DNA of 64,000 bases from Rhodospirillaceae bacterium (GTDB lineage: Bacteria; Pseudomonadota; Alphaproteobacteria; GCA-2731375), in NCBI GenBank assembly GCA_018660265.1, contig JABJKS010000066.1, positions 45,348 to 109,347 of the forward strand. The letters are read 5' to 3'. The position numbers were made by a program, and so were the translations under genes. Below are positions 7,462-15,889 of the stretch, piece after piece (position 1 is the stretch's first letter; every line of letters starts with the position of its first letter). The notes beneath the pieces were generated by a model, which was given only the letters and a program-made list of their open reading frames with translations, did no database searches and was not told where the DNA came from.

Positions 7462-9242
7462 TGTGTGGCATCGCAGGCATCATGACGACGGATGGCACCG
7501 CGCCGGATCAGTCCACGCTTGATATCTTACAGGCTGCATTGCGCCATCGCGGGCCCGATGGTGCGGGACAACATCTGGGCGAGGGCGTCGGTCTGGTTCA
7601 TACACGCCTGGCCATCATCGACCTGAAGACCGGCGATCAGCCTTTTCAAAGTCCGGACGGCACTGCCCTGATCGCCAATGCCGAGATTTACAATTATCTG
7701 GAATTGCGTGAAACCCTGGTGGCTGGGCCCCAGGATATCCAACTGAAGACCCAGTCCGATTGCGAACCGGCGTTATATCTGTACTGCCGGGACGGGGTGG
7801 ATTTTGCCAACCAGATGCGCGGCATGTATGCCATTGCCATTCATGATCCAAACGAAGGCCAGCTTATACTGGCCCGGGATCCGTTCGGCATTAAACCATT
7901 GTACTATGTTGAAGGGCCCTTTGGCTTTGCCTTCGCGTCAGAGCCGGCTGCACTGCTCAAGGCGGGTTTGGTTGGGCCCGGGGTGGCCGAACAGCCCCTG
8001 CACGAATTGTTGCAAATACAGTTCACCACCGGCCGGCATACCATTCATCCGGACATCCATCGCGTCTTGCCGGGGGAAACCCTGGTCATTGCCCAGGGGC
8101 GCATTGTCGACCGCCGCCGCCGTAGCGCCCTGCCCCTCACCCCGCCGCGCGAACAAACCGAAACGGCGGCCCTGGCTGAGCTGGAGCAAGTCTTGATGGA
8201 CAGTGTGGAAATCCATCAACGATCCGACGTGCCTTATGGCATGTTTCTGTCAGGCGGCATCGACAGTTCCGCCCTTCTGACTTTGATGACGCGCCTGAAC
8301 GATCAACCCGTGCATGCCTTCACCGCCGGTTTCAGTGGCACTAAAGTCCATGACGAGCGGGATCAGGCCCGTGCCCTGGCCCGGCAACTGGGGGCCGAGC
8401 ACTACGAAATTGATTTCGTGGAAAGTGATTTCTGGGCCCTGCTGCCGGAAGTTGCCGCGGTCCTTGATGACCCGGCGGCAGACTATGCCACCCTGCCCAC
8501 ATACAAACTGGCCGCAAAGGCCAAGGCTGCTGGCATGAAGGTGGTATTGTCGGGCGAGGGCGGTGATGAATTGTTTGCCGGCTATGGCCGCTATAAGGAC
8601 GCCCAGCGGTCCTGGTGGGTTGGCGGGCCGCGCATTATGCGCCGGACCGGACGTTTTGATCGGCTTGGCATCCTGCGCCAGCCGTCCGATACCTGGCGGG
8701 ACGGTATCCGGGCGGCGGAAAGCACCCTGGGGGCCGCTGATCTTAGCCGCCTGCAACTTGCCCAGGCCATCGATTGCGCCGATTGGCTGCCGAATGATCT
8801 GTTGATCAAGCTGGATCGTTGTCTCATGGCCCACGGCGTCGAAGGGCGGACGCCGTTTCTGGACCCGGTGGTGGCAAATTTCGCCTATCGACTGCCCGAT
8901 GACCTGAAACTGCAAAATGGCAAAGGCAAATATCTGCTGCGCCGCTGGCTGGCCACTGCCTCTCCCATGGCCAGGCCTTTTGACCGCAAATTTGGTTTCA
9001 CCGTGCCCGTCGCCGAATGGATCCGTAGCCGGGGCGAGAAACTTGGGCCGCTGGTGGCAGCGCAACCAGGCGTCCATGCCATCGCCCATCCGGACCGTGT
9101 TACAGCACTTTATCAAAGCAGCGGTAAACGCCAGGGATTTGCCGCCTGGACCCTGTTATTCTATGCCCTGTGGCATCGCCATCACGTTTTGGGCGCAGCA
9201 CCCCAGGGCGACGTATTTGAAACCCTGTCCACTTCAGCCTAA
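7461..9242 (+). CDS. asnB: asparagine synthase (glutamine-hydrolysing) family protein
   Basis: A class II glutamine amidotransferase fused to an ATP pyrophosphatase-type synthetase domain, 593 residues. It begins MCGIAGIM, leaving Cys2 as the N-terminal nucleophile, followed by RHRGPDG and the LVHTRLAIID strand of the glutaminase. The synthetase domain carries the PP-loop MFLSGGIDSSALL and LSGEGGDELFAGYGRY. Proteins of this type make asparagine or, in surface-polysaccharide loci, amidate a sugar carboxylate. Position directly behind three glycosyltransferases with a one-base overlap makes the glycan-amidation role plausible here, but a housekeeping asparagine synthetase cannot be excluded. 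Confidence 0.88.
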   Translation: MCGIAGIMTTDGTAPDQSTLDILQAALRHRGPDGAGQHLGEGVGLVHTRLAIIDLKTGDQPFQSPDGTALIANAEIYNYLELRETLVAGPQDIQLKTQSDCEPALYLYCRDGVDFANQMRGMYAIAIHDPNEGQLILARDPFGIKPLYYVEGPFGFAFASEPAALLKAGLVGPGVAEQPLHELLQIQFTTGRHTIHPDIHRVLPGETLVIAQGRIVDRRRRSALPLTPPREQTETAALAELEQVLMDSVEIHQRSDVPYGMFLSGGIDSSALLTLMTRLNDQPVHAFTAGFSGTKVHDERDQARALARQLGAEHYEIDFVESDFWALLPEVAAVLDDPAADYATLPTYKLAAKAKAAGMKVVLSGEGGDELFAGYGRYKDAQRSWWVGGPRIMRRTGRFDRLGILRQPSDTWRDGIRAAESTLGAADLSRLQLAQAIDCADWLPNDLLIKLDRCLMAHGVEGRTPFLDPVVANFAYRLPDDLKLQNGKGKYLLRRWLATASPMARPFDRKFGFTVPVAEWIRSRGEKLGPLVAAQPGVHAIAHPDRVTALYQSSGKRQGFAAWTLLFYALWHRHHVLGAAPQGDVFETLSTSA

Positions 9243-9251
9243 GAGGAAGCA

Positions 9252-10601
9252 ATGGCAGAAACCCAAAAAATTTATGATCTGATAATTCGCGGCGGCACAT
9301 TGGTAACCCACAACGGTATCGCATTGGGGGATGTTGCCGTGCGGCAGGGTCGTATTGTGGCGATCGGGGATCTGGCCACAGCATCCGCCGGCGAAATCGT
9401 GGATGCCAGGGGCCTGCACGTTTTGCCCGGTGTCATCGATACCCAGGTGCATTTTCGCGAACCTGGTAATGAGCATAAGGAAGATCTGGAGGCGGGTTCC
9501 CGCGGTGCCGTCCTGGGCGGCGTGACCGGTGTCTTTGAAATGCCCAATACGGCCCCTCTGACGACAAACCCAGAGGCGCTGGCCGACAAACTGGCCCGGG
9601 CCAAGGATCGGATGTGGTGCGAGCATGCCTTCTATATGGGTGGCACGGGGGAGAACGCGGAATTATTGCCCGCGCTGGAACGCCTGCCGGGTGTTTGCGG
9701 CGTCAAAATCTTCATGGGCTCTTCCACCGGGAACCTGTTGACCGAGGATGACCCCACCCTGCGGCGCATCCTAGGCGCCATCAACCGGCGCTGCGCCGTG
9801 CATGCGGAAGACGAACCCCGCCTGAAGGAACGCCAGCACCTGGCGGAGGAAGCCGCGGACCCCGCAGCCCATCCGTTATGGCGGGATCCTGAAACAGCCC
9901 TGCGCGCCACCAAACGACTAATCGCGATCGCACGCGAAACCGGGGCCCGGGTGCATGTGCTGCATATTACCACAGCCGAGGAAATGCAGTTTCTGGCCCA
10001 GCAGAAAGATGTCGCCACGGTCGAAGTCACGCCCCAGCATCTAACGCTTGCAGCACCGGATTGTTATGCGGAAATGGGCACTCGGGCCCAGATGAACCCG
10101 CCCATTCGCGATGAAAACCATCGTCAGGGCCTGTGGTGGGGTTTGGATCAGGGCGTCGTCGATGTCATCGGCTCGGACCATGCACCCCACACACTGGAAG
10201 AAAAAGCGGCCACTTATCCGGCCAGCCCATCCGGCATGCCGGGCGTGCAGACTTTGCTGCCCGTCATGCTGGATCATGTGGCGGCGGGGCGGTTAAGCCT
10301 GTTGCGCCTGATGGATTTGCTCTGTGCCGGGCCGGCCCGCCTGTTCGGTATCGCCGGCAAGGGGCGCATCGCGGTCGGTTATGACGGTGATTTTACCCTG
10401 GTGGATCTAAGCGCCAAACGGACCATATTGGATGCGGATATGGCTAACCGGTCCGGTTGGACGCCTTTCCATGGCCGGGAGGTCACCGGCTGGCCCATGG
10501 CAACGATCATTCGGGGTCAGGTGGTCATGCAGAATGGTGAATTAGCCGCAAAAGCAGCTGGGCAGCCCCTACGGTTCGGTGAGACCTTGCCGGGCGGATA
10601 A
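9252..10601 (+). CDS. pyrC: dihydroorotase-family amidohydrolase
   Basis: Best matches the class I dihydroorotase group, which closes carbamoyl-aspartate to dihydroorotate in pyrimidine synthesis. The 449-residue protein has the family segments PGVIDTQVHFREPG, the lysine that is carboxylated to bridge the metals (GVKIFMGSSTG), HAEDE, VLHITTAEE and IGSDHAPHT. In the first metal motif, normally H-x-H, residue 65 is Gln and only His67 remains, which may mean a changed metal site or substrate. It starts nine bases after the asparagine synthase gene behind AAGAGGAAGC, so it is the last gene of that operon. Function as a true dihydroorotase is likely but not certain. Confidence 0.78.
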   Translation: MAETQKIYDLIIRGGTLVTHNGIALGDVAVRQGRIVAIGDLATASAGEIVDARGLHVLPGVIDTQVHFREPGNEHKEDLEAGSRGAVLGGVTGVFEMPNTAPLTTNPEALADKLARAKDRMWCEHAFYMGGTGENAELLPALERLPGVCGVKIFMGSSTGNLLTEDDPTLRRILGAINRRCAVHAEDEPRLKERQHLAEEAADPAAHPLWRDPETALRATKRLIAIARETGARVHVLHITTAEEMQFLAQQKDVATVEVTPQHLTLAAPDCYAEMGTRAQMNPPIRDENHRQGLWWGLDQGVVDVIGSDHAPHTLEEKAATYPASPSGMPGVQTLLPVMLDHVAAGRLSLLRLMDLLCAGPARLFGIAGKGRIAVGYDGDFTLVDLSAKRTILDADMANRSGWTPFHGREVTGWPMATIIRGQVVMQNGELAAKAAGQPLRFGETLPGG

Positions 10602-10632
10602 CAGACGTTATGATCCCAACAAATATCTCTTT

Positions 10633-10735
10633 GGAGCAATTTTCAATCAATTGGAGTCACCCTTGTGATCAAATTGATTGGTTCAATTGCTCTTTCCCTA
10701 AGAATCCGAGCATGCTTAAAGTAGGCATGCTCTAG
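10633..10735. repeat. dispersed two-hairpin intergenic element, copy A
   Basis: Begins with GAGCAATTTTCAATCAATTG and, about 35 bases on, carries its imperfect inverted match ending in TTGGTTCAATTGCTC (first hairpin, 10634-10692). A second, perfect hairpin follows: GAGCATGC, a 9-base loop, GCATGCTC (10708-10732), then TAG. It fills the gap between pyrC and acuI and ends about 20 bases before the acuI start. Related copies lie at 13867, 19350, 27814, 40054 and 44875. Confidence 0.85.
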
Positions 10736-10757
10736 TAAAATGTGATTGGAAATGGTT

Positions 10758-11753
10758 ATGAGCGGTACATTCAAGGCTTGGTGGGCCACGGACGTCGACG
10801 GCAAAGCAAATGTGGCACTGACGGATGTGGCGGATGCCGATCTACCGGCAAATGAAGTAACCGTTGGGGTGAAATATTCCACCATCAATTATAAGGACGG
10901 CCTGGCCGTTCAAGGTAACAAATCAAAAATCATGCGCTCCCTGCCCATGGCACCGGGCATCGACTACGCCGGCGTGGTGGAAGCTTCCGACAGCGCCGAT
11001 TATGCGGTTGGCGATGAAGTTGTGCTGACCGGCTGGGGTGTGGGTGAGGCGGTCTCGGGCGGCTTGTCACAAAGAGCACGCGCCAAGGCGGATTGGCTGG
11101 TGAAAAAGCCTGCGGGATTGAGCCTGCAGCAGACCATGGCCATCGGCACCGCCGGTTTCACTGCGATGATGAGTGTTCTGGCCCTGGAAGATGCCGGCGT
11201 TAAACCGGGTAATGGCGATGTGATCGTTACGGGTGCTGCGGGCGGCGTCGGTTCTGTCGCCGTGGCGGTTCTGGCCAAACTGGGATACAGCGTCGCGGCC
11301 TCCACCGGGCGGGAGAGCGAACATGACTATCTGCGCGGCCTTGGTGCCACGTCCATTGTGCCCCGGTCGGAATTGAGTGAGCCGGGACGACCCCTGGGCC
11401 GGGAAACCTGGGCCGGTGGTATTGATACCGTCGGCAGCCAGATCCTGGTCAATGTGTTGGCGGCAACCAAATCCCTGGGCACGGTTGCGGTTTGCGGCCT
11501 GGCGGCGGGGGCTGATCTGCCGGGCACTGTGTTGCCGTTCATCCTGCGAGGTGTGCGGATTTGGGGTATCGATTCTGTATATTGCCCCGCCGAACGCCGG
11601 GCCCAGGCCTGGGCCCGATTGGCCACGGACCTGCCCCTGGACAAGCTGGATGCCATGACCAATATGAAAGCCATGGCCGATGTACCGGCCATCACCGCCG
11701 ACATCCTGAAAGGCCAGGTTCGCGGGCGTACGGTGATCGACGTTAACGCTTAA
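10758..11753 (+). CDS. acuI: AcuI/YhdH-type NADPH-dependent acrylyl-CoA reductase (quinone oxidoreductase family)
   Basis: A zinc-independent medium-chain reductase of 331 residues. AcuI enzymes reduce the toxic thioester acryloyl-CoA to propionyl-CoA with NADPH; YhdH of E. coli is the same family. Diagnostic stretches are STINYKDGLAVQG, PGIDYAGVV, GTAGFTAMMS and the nucleotide loop VTGAAGGVGSVAVA. In-frame TTG and ATG codons lie 12 and 6 bases upstream, but the ATG at 10758 has the best upstream GGAAATGG. It follows the dispersed repeat and precedes selD by 24 bases on the same strand, so the two may be co-transcribed. Physiological substrate (for example from DMSP breakdown) is inference. 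Confidence 0.85.
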   Translation: MSGTFKAWWATDVDGKANVALTDVADADLPANEVTVGVKYSTINYKDGLAVQGNKSKIMRSLPMAPGIDYAGVVEASDSADYAVGDEVVLTGWGVGEAVSGGLSQRARAKADWLVKKPAGLSLQQTMAIGTAGFTAMMSVLALEDAGVKPGNGDVIVTGAAGGVGSVAVAVLAKLGYSVAASTGRESEHDYLRGLGATSIVPRSELSEPGRPLGRETWAGGIDTVGSQILVNVLAATKSLGTVAVCGLAAGADLPGTVLPFILRGVRIWGIDSVYCPAERRAQAWARLATDLPLDKLDAMTNMKAMADVPAITADILKGQVRGRTVIDVNA

Positions 11754-11777
11754 GCAGCCACAATATTCGAGGGAACC

Positions 11778-12839
11778 ATGAGCATAAACGAAATTGAACA
11801 AGAGCCGCCGCGCCTTACATCCCTGGCACACGGCGGCGGTTGAGGCTGCAAGATTGCTCCTGCCGTGCTGCATGAGCTGCTTGCGAATTTACCGAAGCCC
11901 GATCCGGACGCCAACCTGTTGGTCGGCCATGAAACCGGTGACGATGCAGCCGTCTATCAAATTGATGATACCCGCGCCATGGTGGCGACGACGGATTTCT
12001 TTATGCCCGTGGTCGACGATCCCTACGAATTCGGTCGTATCTCGGCCACCAATGCCCTCTCGGACGTCTACGCTGTTGGCGGTCGCCCGGTGCTGGCCTT
12101 GGCCATCGTCGGCATGCCCATCGACAAAATCTCCACCGATACATTCCGACAGGTACTGGCAGGCGGTGCCGCTGTCTGCAAGGAAGCCGGTGTGCCTATC
12201 GCGGGTGGCCATTCCATTGATACGTTGGAGCCAATTTATGGCCTGGCCGCCATCGGCATGGTGGATATCAGCAATATCAAACGCAATATCGGTGCCAGGC
12301 CGGGTGATGCCCTGATCCTGGGAAAGGGTTTGGGCACCGGTTTTCTGGCCTCCGCCATGAAAAGCGGTACCATCACGGACGCCGCCTACAAGGAAATGAT
12401 CGAGACCACGACGCTTTTGAATGATATCGGCGCGGACCTTGGGGCCCGGGAAGACGTCCATGCCATGACCGATATCACTGGTTTTGGTCTATTGGGGCAT
12501 TTGAGCGAAGTTTGCCAAGGCACCGGCCTGGGCGCTAATCTGGACCTAAGCGCCATTCCATTATTGGCCTCGGGTCGGGAATTGGCGGAAGCAGGCGTCA
12601 ATACGGGTGCCACGGGCCGCAACCGGGTGGCATTTGCAGAAAACGTCCGTTTGCCCAGCGGTCTGCCGGATTGGCACAATAATATGCTCTATGATCCGCA
12701 AACTGCCGGGCCGTTGCTGGTTGCCTGTGATCCGGGCGCGGCGAACGAAATACTGGCGCTGTTTCACGCCCGTGGTTATGACGCAGCCGCGATAATCGGC
12801 CATTGCACGGCAGGCGATCCGGTCATTACGGTATCGTAA
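11778..12839 (+). CDS. selD: selenide, water dikinase, itself a selenoprotein (in-frame UGA, Sec22)
   Basis: Makes selenophosphate from selenide and ATP, the selenium donor for selenocysteyl-tRNA and selenouridine. The true start is the ATG at 11778 after GAGGGAA. The frame then encodes LTSLAHGGG, a TGA codon at 11841-11843, and GCKIAP, which is the conserved SelD active-site loop GGG(C/U)GCK. Reading the UGA as selenocysteine (residue 22) gives 353 residues, the usual length; treating it as a stop leaves only a truncated product beginning at a GTG at 11865 that lacks the catalytic loop. Downstream the TTDFFMPVVDDPYEFGRI and NALSDVYAVGGRP motifs are standard SelD. The 3' end overlaps the convergent methyltransferase gene by 14 bases. 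selA, selB and selC are not in the window. Confidence 0.93.
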
Positions 12840-13602
12840 TTAAATTTAGGGCCGCACCATTACGCAACACCGCCTGGGCTTGTTCCGTATCATTGCCATT
12901 GCCATCCAAGAGGCAAAGGCCGGGATGCAAAACTGTGGGGCCCCGGCCTTGTACTTTGGCCTGAACTATCACGCGCTTTGCCGGTTTATTAGATGCAGCC
13001 CAGAGGGGGAAGACCACAATGTCGCCGGCCCCCTGGCCCAGGCCCTCTAACAGGGTGCCCAGGCGTTCGCTGCGATGGATCACCGTAATGGTCCCCCCCG
13101 ATATGGTGCGCCGTAGACAGAAGGCCAGCCACTCGGCCAGCGGGGTATCCCCCTCGCCGTGCGCGACGGCTTTGCCGGCATCGGGAGGCGGGGAATTACG
13201 GCCTGCCGGGTGAAAGGGCGGATTGCAGACCACGTGATCAAAAACCGCTTGGCCAATTTCCGGCGGCGGCCTGCGAATATCGCCCTGAAAAATACTGATC
13301 TGGCTGGCCATTTTGTTGGCGGCAATATTTCGGGCCGCCAGGGCAACCAGTTCCGGCTGAATTTCCAGGCCCGTGATGTGCAGATCGGGACAGCGCGCCC
13401 CTAAACACAAAGACACCGCGCCAACGCCCGCACCGACATCCAAAACCGTCTGCCCTGCCGTGGCCCGCACAGCCGCCGCCAGCAAGATCGCGTCGTCCCC
13501 CGCCCGATAGCCTTTGCGCGGCTGGTTCAGCTGAATGCGCCGGTCCAACAGGCCGTCATGGCTGATATCATCGGTTTTATGGGCGTCATCACTGGGGGCC
13601 AT
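12826..13602 (-). CDS. tRNA1(Val) (adenine37-N6)-methyltransferase-like protein
   Basis: A class I SAM methyltransferase of 258 residues related to TrmN6/YfiC. Motif I is VLDVGAGVGAVSLCL, and the N6-adenine catalytic motif NPPF occurs in HVVCNPPFHPAG. Such enzymes methylate adenine in tRNA or, in relatives, other substrates. The ATG at 13602 is preferred over an in-frame TTG three codons earlier. It overlaps the end of the DUF2007 gene by 14 bases; the order polyprenyl synthase, DUF2007, this methyltransferase is common in Alphaproteobacteria. Its stop lies 14 bases inside the 3' end of convergent selD. Confidence 0.82.
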   Translation of the reverse strand: MAPSDDAHKTDDISHDGLLDRRIQLNQPRKGYRAGDDAILLAAAVRATAGQTVLDVGAGVGAVSLCLGARCPDLHITGLEIQPELVALAARNIAANKMASQISIFQGDIRRPPPEIGQAVFDHVVCNPPFHPAGRNSPPPDAGKAVAHGEGDTPLAEWLAFCLRRTISGGTITVIHRSERLGTLLEGLGQGAGDIVVFPLWAASNKPAKRVIVQAKVQGRGPTVLHPGLCLLDGNGNDTEQAQAVLRNGAALNLITIP

Positions 13603-13810
13603 AGCTCTCAATCTCTGCTTCTTTCAACAGCCCACGAGCGCGGTCTACATCATCGTCAAGCACCATGAGGCGGCGGTTGAAGGCCCCGATGGAGCCTTCC
13701 AGGACGGAGATATGTTGATCCAACAGCACGCTTTCGATGCCGGCGTCCCGCAAATAGGCCTCCACCCAGGACAATAATACCACGTCGTTGCTGCGCAATA
13801 GTTCGATCAT
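13589..13810 (-). CDS. DUF2007 family (putative signal-transducing) protein
   Basis: A 73-residue protein starting MIELLRSNDVVLLSWVEAYL, the signature of the DUF2007 family, which has a PII-like small alpha/beta fold; the C-terminal LMVLDDDVDRARGLLKEAE is also typical. An upstream extension of the frame to 13885 has no matching residues, so the inner ATG was chosen. The gene reads away from the polyprenyl synthase and is translationally overlapped with the methyltransferase gene. Biological role unknown. Confidence 0.8.
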   Translation of the reverse strand: MIELLRSNDVVLLSWVEAYLRDAGIESVLLDQHISVLEGSIGAFNRRLMVLDDDVDRARGLLKEAEIESYGPQ

Positions 13811-13866
13811 GGCAATTTCCCGTAATGGGCCCTTGCTTTTAGCCCCATGAATGCAGTCTATAGGGC

Positions 13867-13979
13867 TAGAGCAATTTTCAATCAATTGGATTTACTCTCG
13901 TGATCCAAGTGATTGGTTCAATTGCTGTTTTCTTGCGAGTCCCAGCGCCCTTGGGCATGTTTTATGTAGACATGTTCTG
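13867..13979. repeat. dispersed two-hairpin intergenic element, copy B
   Basis: Starts TAGAGCAATTTTCAATCAAT and carries the inverse GATTGGTTCAATTGCT about 35 bases later; the second hairpin (GGCATGT ... ACATGTTC, about 13953-13977) is less perfect than in copies A, D and F. Sits in the divergent gap between DUF2007 and the polyprenyl synthase, where promoters for both genes would be expected. Confidence 0.8.
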
Positions 13980-14015
13980 GTGGCACGAGGTCGCGATTAA
14001 CCAAAGGAATACTTG

Positions 14016-15032
14016 GTGGCGGACGTAATACAGTTGGAGGGGGCTGCCCCCCGGCGGCCTTCGATGGAGCCGTTGATGCAATTGGTGGGTGATGATCTGA
14101 TCAAGGTCAACCACACCATATTAGATAAAATGCACAGCCGGGCACCGTTGATACCGCAATTGGCCGGGCACATTATCGCCTCGGGCGGCAAGCGCCTGCG
14201 CCCCATGTTGACCTTGGCCACCACGCGCCTGTGCGGCTATACCGGCGAACGCCAAATCGGTCTGGCGGCAGCGGTGGAATTTATTCATACCGCATCCCTG
14301 CTGCATGATGATGTTGTGGATGAAAGTGATCTGCGCCGGGGCGATGCCACGGCAAATGTGCTGTGGGGCAACCAGCCCAGCGTCCTGGTCGGTGATTTTC
14401 TATTCTCCCGTGCCTTTCAGATCATGGTGCAGGACGGCAGCCTGGAAGTGTTGCGGGTTCTGGCCAATGCCTCTGCCGTTATCTCCGAAGGCGAGGTGAT
14501 GCAGCTGGAAACCCTGAATAATGTTGAGTTGCCGGAGGAAAAATACCTCGAAGTCGTCGCCGCCAAGACCGCTGCCTTGTTCGCGGCCGCCTGCCGGATC
14601 GGCGCAACTATCGCCAGTCGTGGCACGGCAGAGGAAGACGCGCTGGAGGCCTTTGGCCGTAATCTTGGCGTCGCCTTTCAATTGGTAGACGACACCCTGG
14701 ACTATTCCCAGCATCAGGCCACGTTGGGCAAGACCGTGGGCGATGATTTCCGGGAATGCAAAGTGACCCTGCCGGTGCTGTTGGCCTATAGCCGCGGTGA
14801 CGAGGCAGAGCGCACATTCTGGCGGCGGACTATTTCAGACGGTGACCAAAAAGACGGCGATCTGGAACACGCCATAATATTGATTGAGAGCCACAACGCT
14901 CATCGCGATGCCATCGAACGGGCCCGCCACTATGGTGCCATGGCCCGGGACGGCCTGGGCATTTTCCCCGACGGCGAAGCCAAACGGGCCCTTACAGACG
15001 TCGTCGATTTCTGCATCGAACGGGTTTACTAG
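14016..15032 (+). CDS. trans-polyprenyl diphosphate synthase (octaprenyl/decaprenyl type)
   Basis: Builds the long isoprenoid tail of ubiquinone by successive additions of isopentenyl diphosphate. The 338-residue protein has both aspartate-rich motifs: DDVVDE in SLLHDDVVDESDLRRG and DDTLD in QLVDDTLDYSQ, plus GGKRLRP for substrate binding. The start is taken at the GTG 14016, seven bases after AAAGGA; a TTG immediately before it is an alternative. The residues before the first Asp-rich motif are small (SLLHD follows HTA), consistent with a long-chain product, but chain length is inferred. The stop lies 79 bases before tRNA-Pro. Confidence 0.9.
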   Translation: MADVIQLEGAAPRRPSMEPLMQLVGDDLIKVNHTILDKMHSRAPLIPQLAGHIIASGGKRLRPMLTLATTRLCGYTGERQIGLAAAVEFIHTASLLHDDVVDESDLRRGDATANVLWGNQPSVLVGDFLFSRAFQIMVQDGSLEVLRVLANASAVISEGEVMQLETLNNVELPEEKYLEVVAAKTAALFAAACRIGATIASRGTAEEDALEAFGRNLGVAFQLVDDTLDYSQHQATLGKTVGDDFRECKVTLPVLLAYSRGDEAERTFWRRTISDGDQKDGDLEHAIILIESHNAHRDAIERARHYGAMARDGLGIFPDGEAKRALTDVVDFCIERVY

Positions 15033-15111
15033 CCCCTTTCCACCTTGCCGCCGCCCGTCCTGGGCGCTATAAGCACGCGGTCCACCCAAATTCACGGTGG
15101 ACATCACGTGC

Positions 15112-15188
15112 CGGAGTGTAGCTCAGCCTGGTAGAGCACCGTCTTCGGGAGGCGGGGGTCGGAGGTTCGAATCCTCTCACTCCGACCA
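15112..15188 (+). tRNA. tRNA-Pro (anticodon CGG)
   Basis: A 77-nt cloverleaf with encoded CCA. Acceptor CGGAGTG pairs with CACTCCG; D-arm GCTC/GAGC; anticodon stem CCGTC/GGCGG with loop TTCGGGA giving anticodon CGG; T-arm GGAGG/CCTCT with TTCGAAT loop. Discriminator A then CCA. Its 3' part is partly duplicated at 15801-15834. Confidence 0.95.
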
Positions 15189-15224
15189 TTGAATTAGTAG
15201 TTATGAAATCAGGCACTTAACTAG

Positions 15225-15255
15225 CCCTCCCCTCTTCGGAACGGGAGGGTTTTTC
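15225..15255 (+). terminator. intrinsic terminator after tRNA-Pro
   Basis: CCCTCCC and GGGAGGG form a 7-bp GC-rich stem with a loop containing TTCG, followed by a run of T (GGGTTTTTCG). It lies 37 bases after the tRNA. Confidence 0.88.
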
Positions 15256-15430
15256 GTTTTCTATCCCGCCGTATTCCTGCCCTATTGTATTGTCCGCAGC
15301 GGATTTGGCCGACGCCATTTAGTCTGGATGGTAGTACCTAGAAATTTCTCGAATGGTCTGCTCGCCGGTGCCGGTCCAGCCGCTGATATCGCTGACGCGC
15401 TGTGATTGGGATCTCGCCGGGGGGATAGAA

Positions 15431-15527
15431 AAAATCGCGAGGAACGCGCAAGGAAGCGGTCGGGGTGTCGTGATGTAAGGGCACACCCCGACCATTAGCG
15501 GCCCTCACTTCCTCGTATAGCGATTTT
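15431..15527. repeat. long imperfect inverted repeat / possible structured RNA
   Basis: Three blocks pair in register: AAAATCGC (15431-15438) with GCGATTTT (15520-15527), GAGGAA (15439-15444) with TTCCTC (15509-15514), and GGTCGGGGTGT (15458-15468) with ACACCCCGACC (15483-15493). The apical loop is 14 nt. The strand of any transcript is unknown. Confidence 0.7.
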
Positions 15528-15800
15528 CTGGCAGTACGCTGTGATGGCAGTCACTGGGCCGAAACAAACCGGAAAACCTTTTCCAAATAGCGGCTGAAAG
15601 TTTCGGCCTGTTTCCTGCACACAATTTATTGAAATTGGGGCGTGTGTCTCGACGCGCGGCCTCCTGTAGGCCAGACCCTACAGTCCCCGATCCAAGGTGG
15701 GACAGCTGTTTAGGCGGCTGGGTGCTGGTTATTCATGCCGGGCATTAGGGGAGCAGATTGCTCCCGCTGCGAACGCAAATATCGCGCTACTCCATAGGCA

Positions 15801-15834
15801 GGGAGGTGGAGGTTCTGATCCTCGCACTCCGGCC
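15801..15834 (+). pseudogene. decayed duplicate of the tRNA-Pro 3' end
   Basis: GGAGGTTCTGATCCTC followed by GCACTCCGGCCA corresponds to the T-arm, acceptor strand and CCA of tRNA-Pro (GGAGGTTCGAATCCTC then TCACTCCGACCA), with a handful of substitutions. The 5' half of the tRNA is not recognisable upstream, so it is not a functional tRNA. A partial 3' tRNA copy is what site-specific integration leaves behind. Confidence 0.75.
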
Positions 15835-15847
15835 AATTCGAAAAAAC

Positions 15848-15876
15848 CTTCCGTTCATTGAGCGGGAGAGATTTTT
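15848..15876. terminator. bidirectional intrinsic terminator between tRNA remnant and hicB
   Basis: CTTCCGT and GCGGGAG form a 7-bp stem (with G-T pairs); ATTTTT follows on the plus strand and AAAAAA precedes it, which is a T-run on the minus strand. On the minus strand it lies 14 bases after the hicB stop and would terminate hicAB. Confidence 0.7.
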
Positions 15877-15889
15877 CTGCCGTCCTTGT

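Larger units (their letters stand above)
15256..15889. other. gene-poor scar downstream of tRNA-Pro
   Basis: No convincing protein gene. It holds a long imperfect hairpin at 15431-15527, a decayed copy of the tRNA-Pro 3' end at 15801-15834, and a second bidirectional terminator at 15848-15876. The layout resembles what is left after an element integrated at a tRNA gene has decayed, but no integrase is present. Confidence 0.6.
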
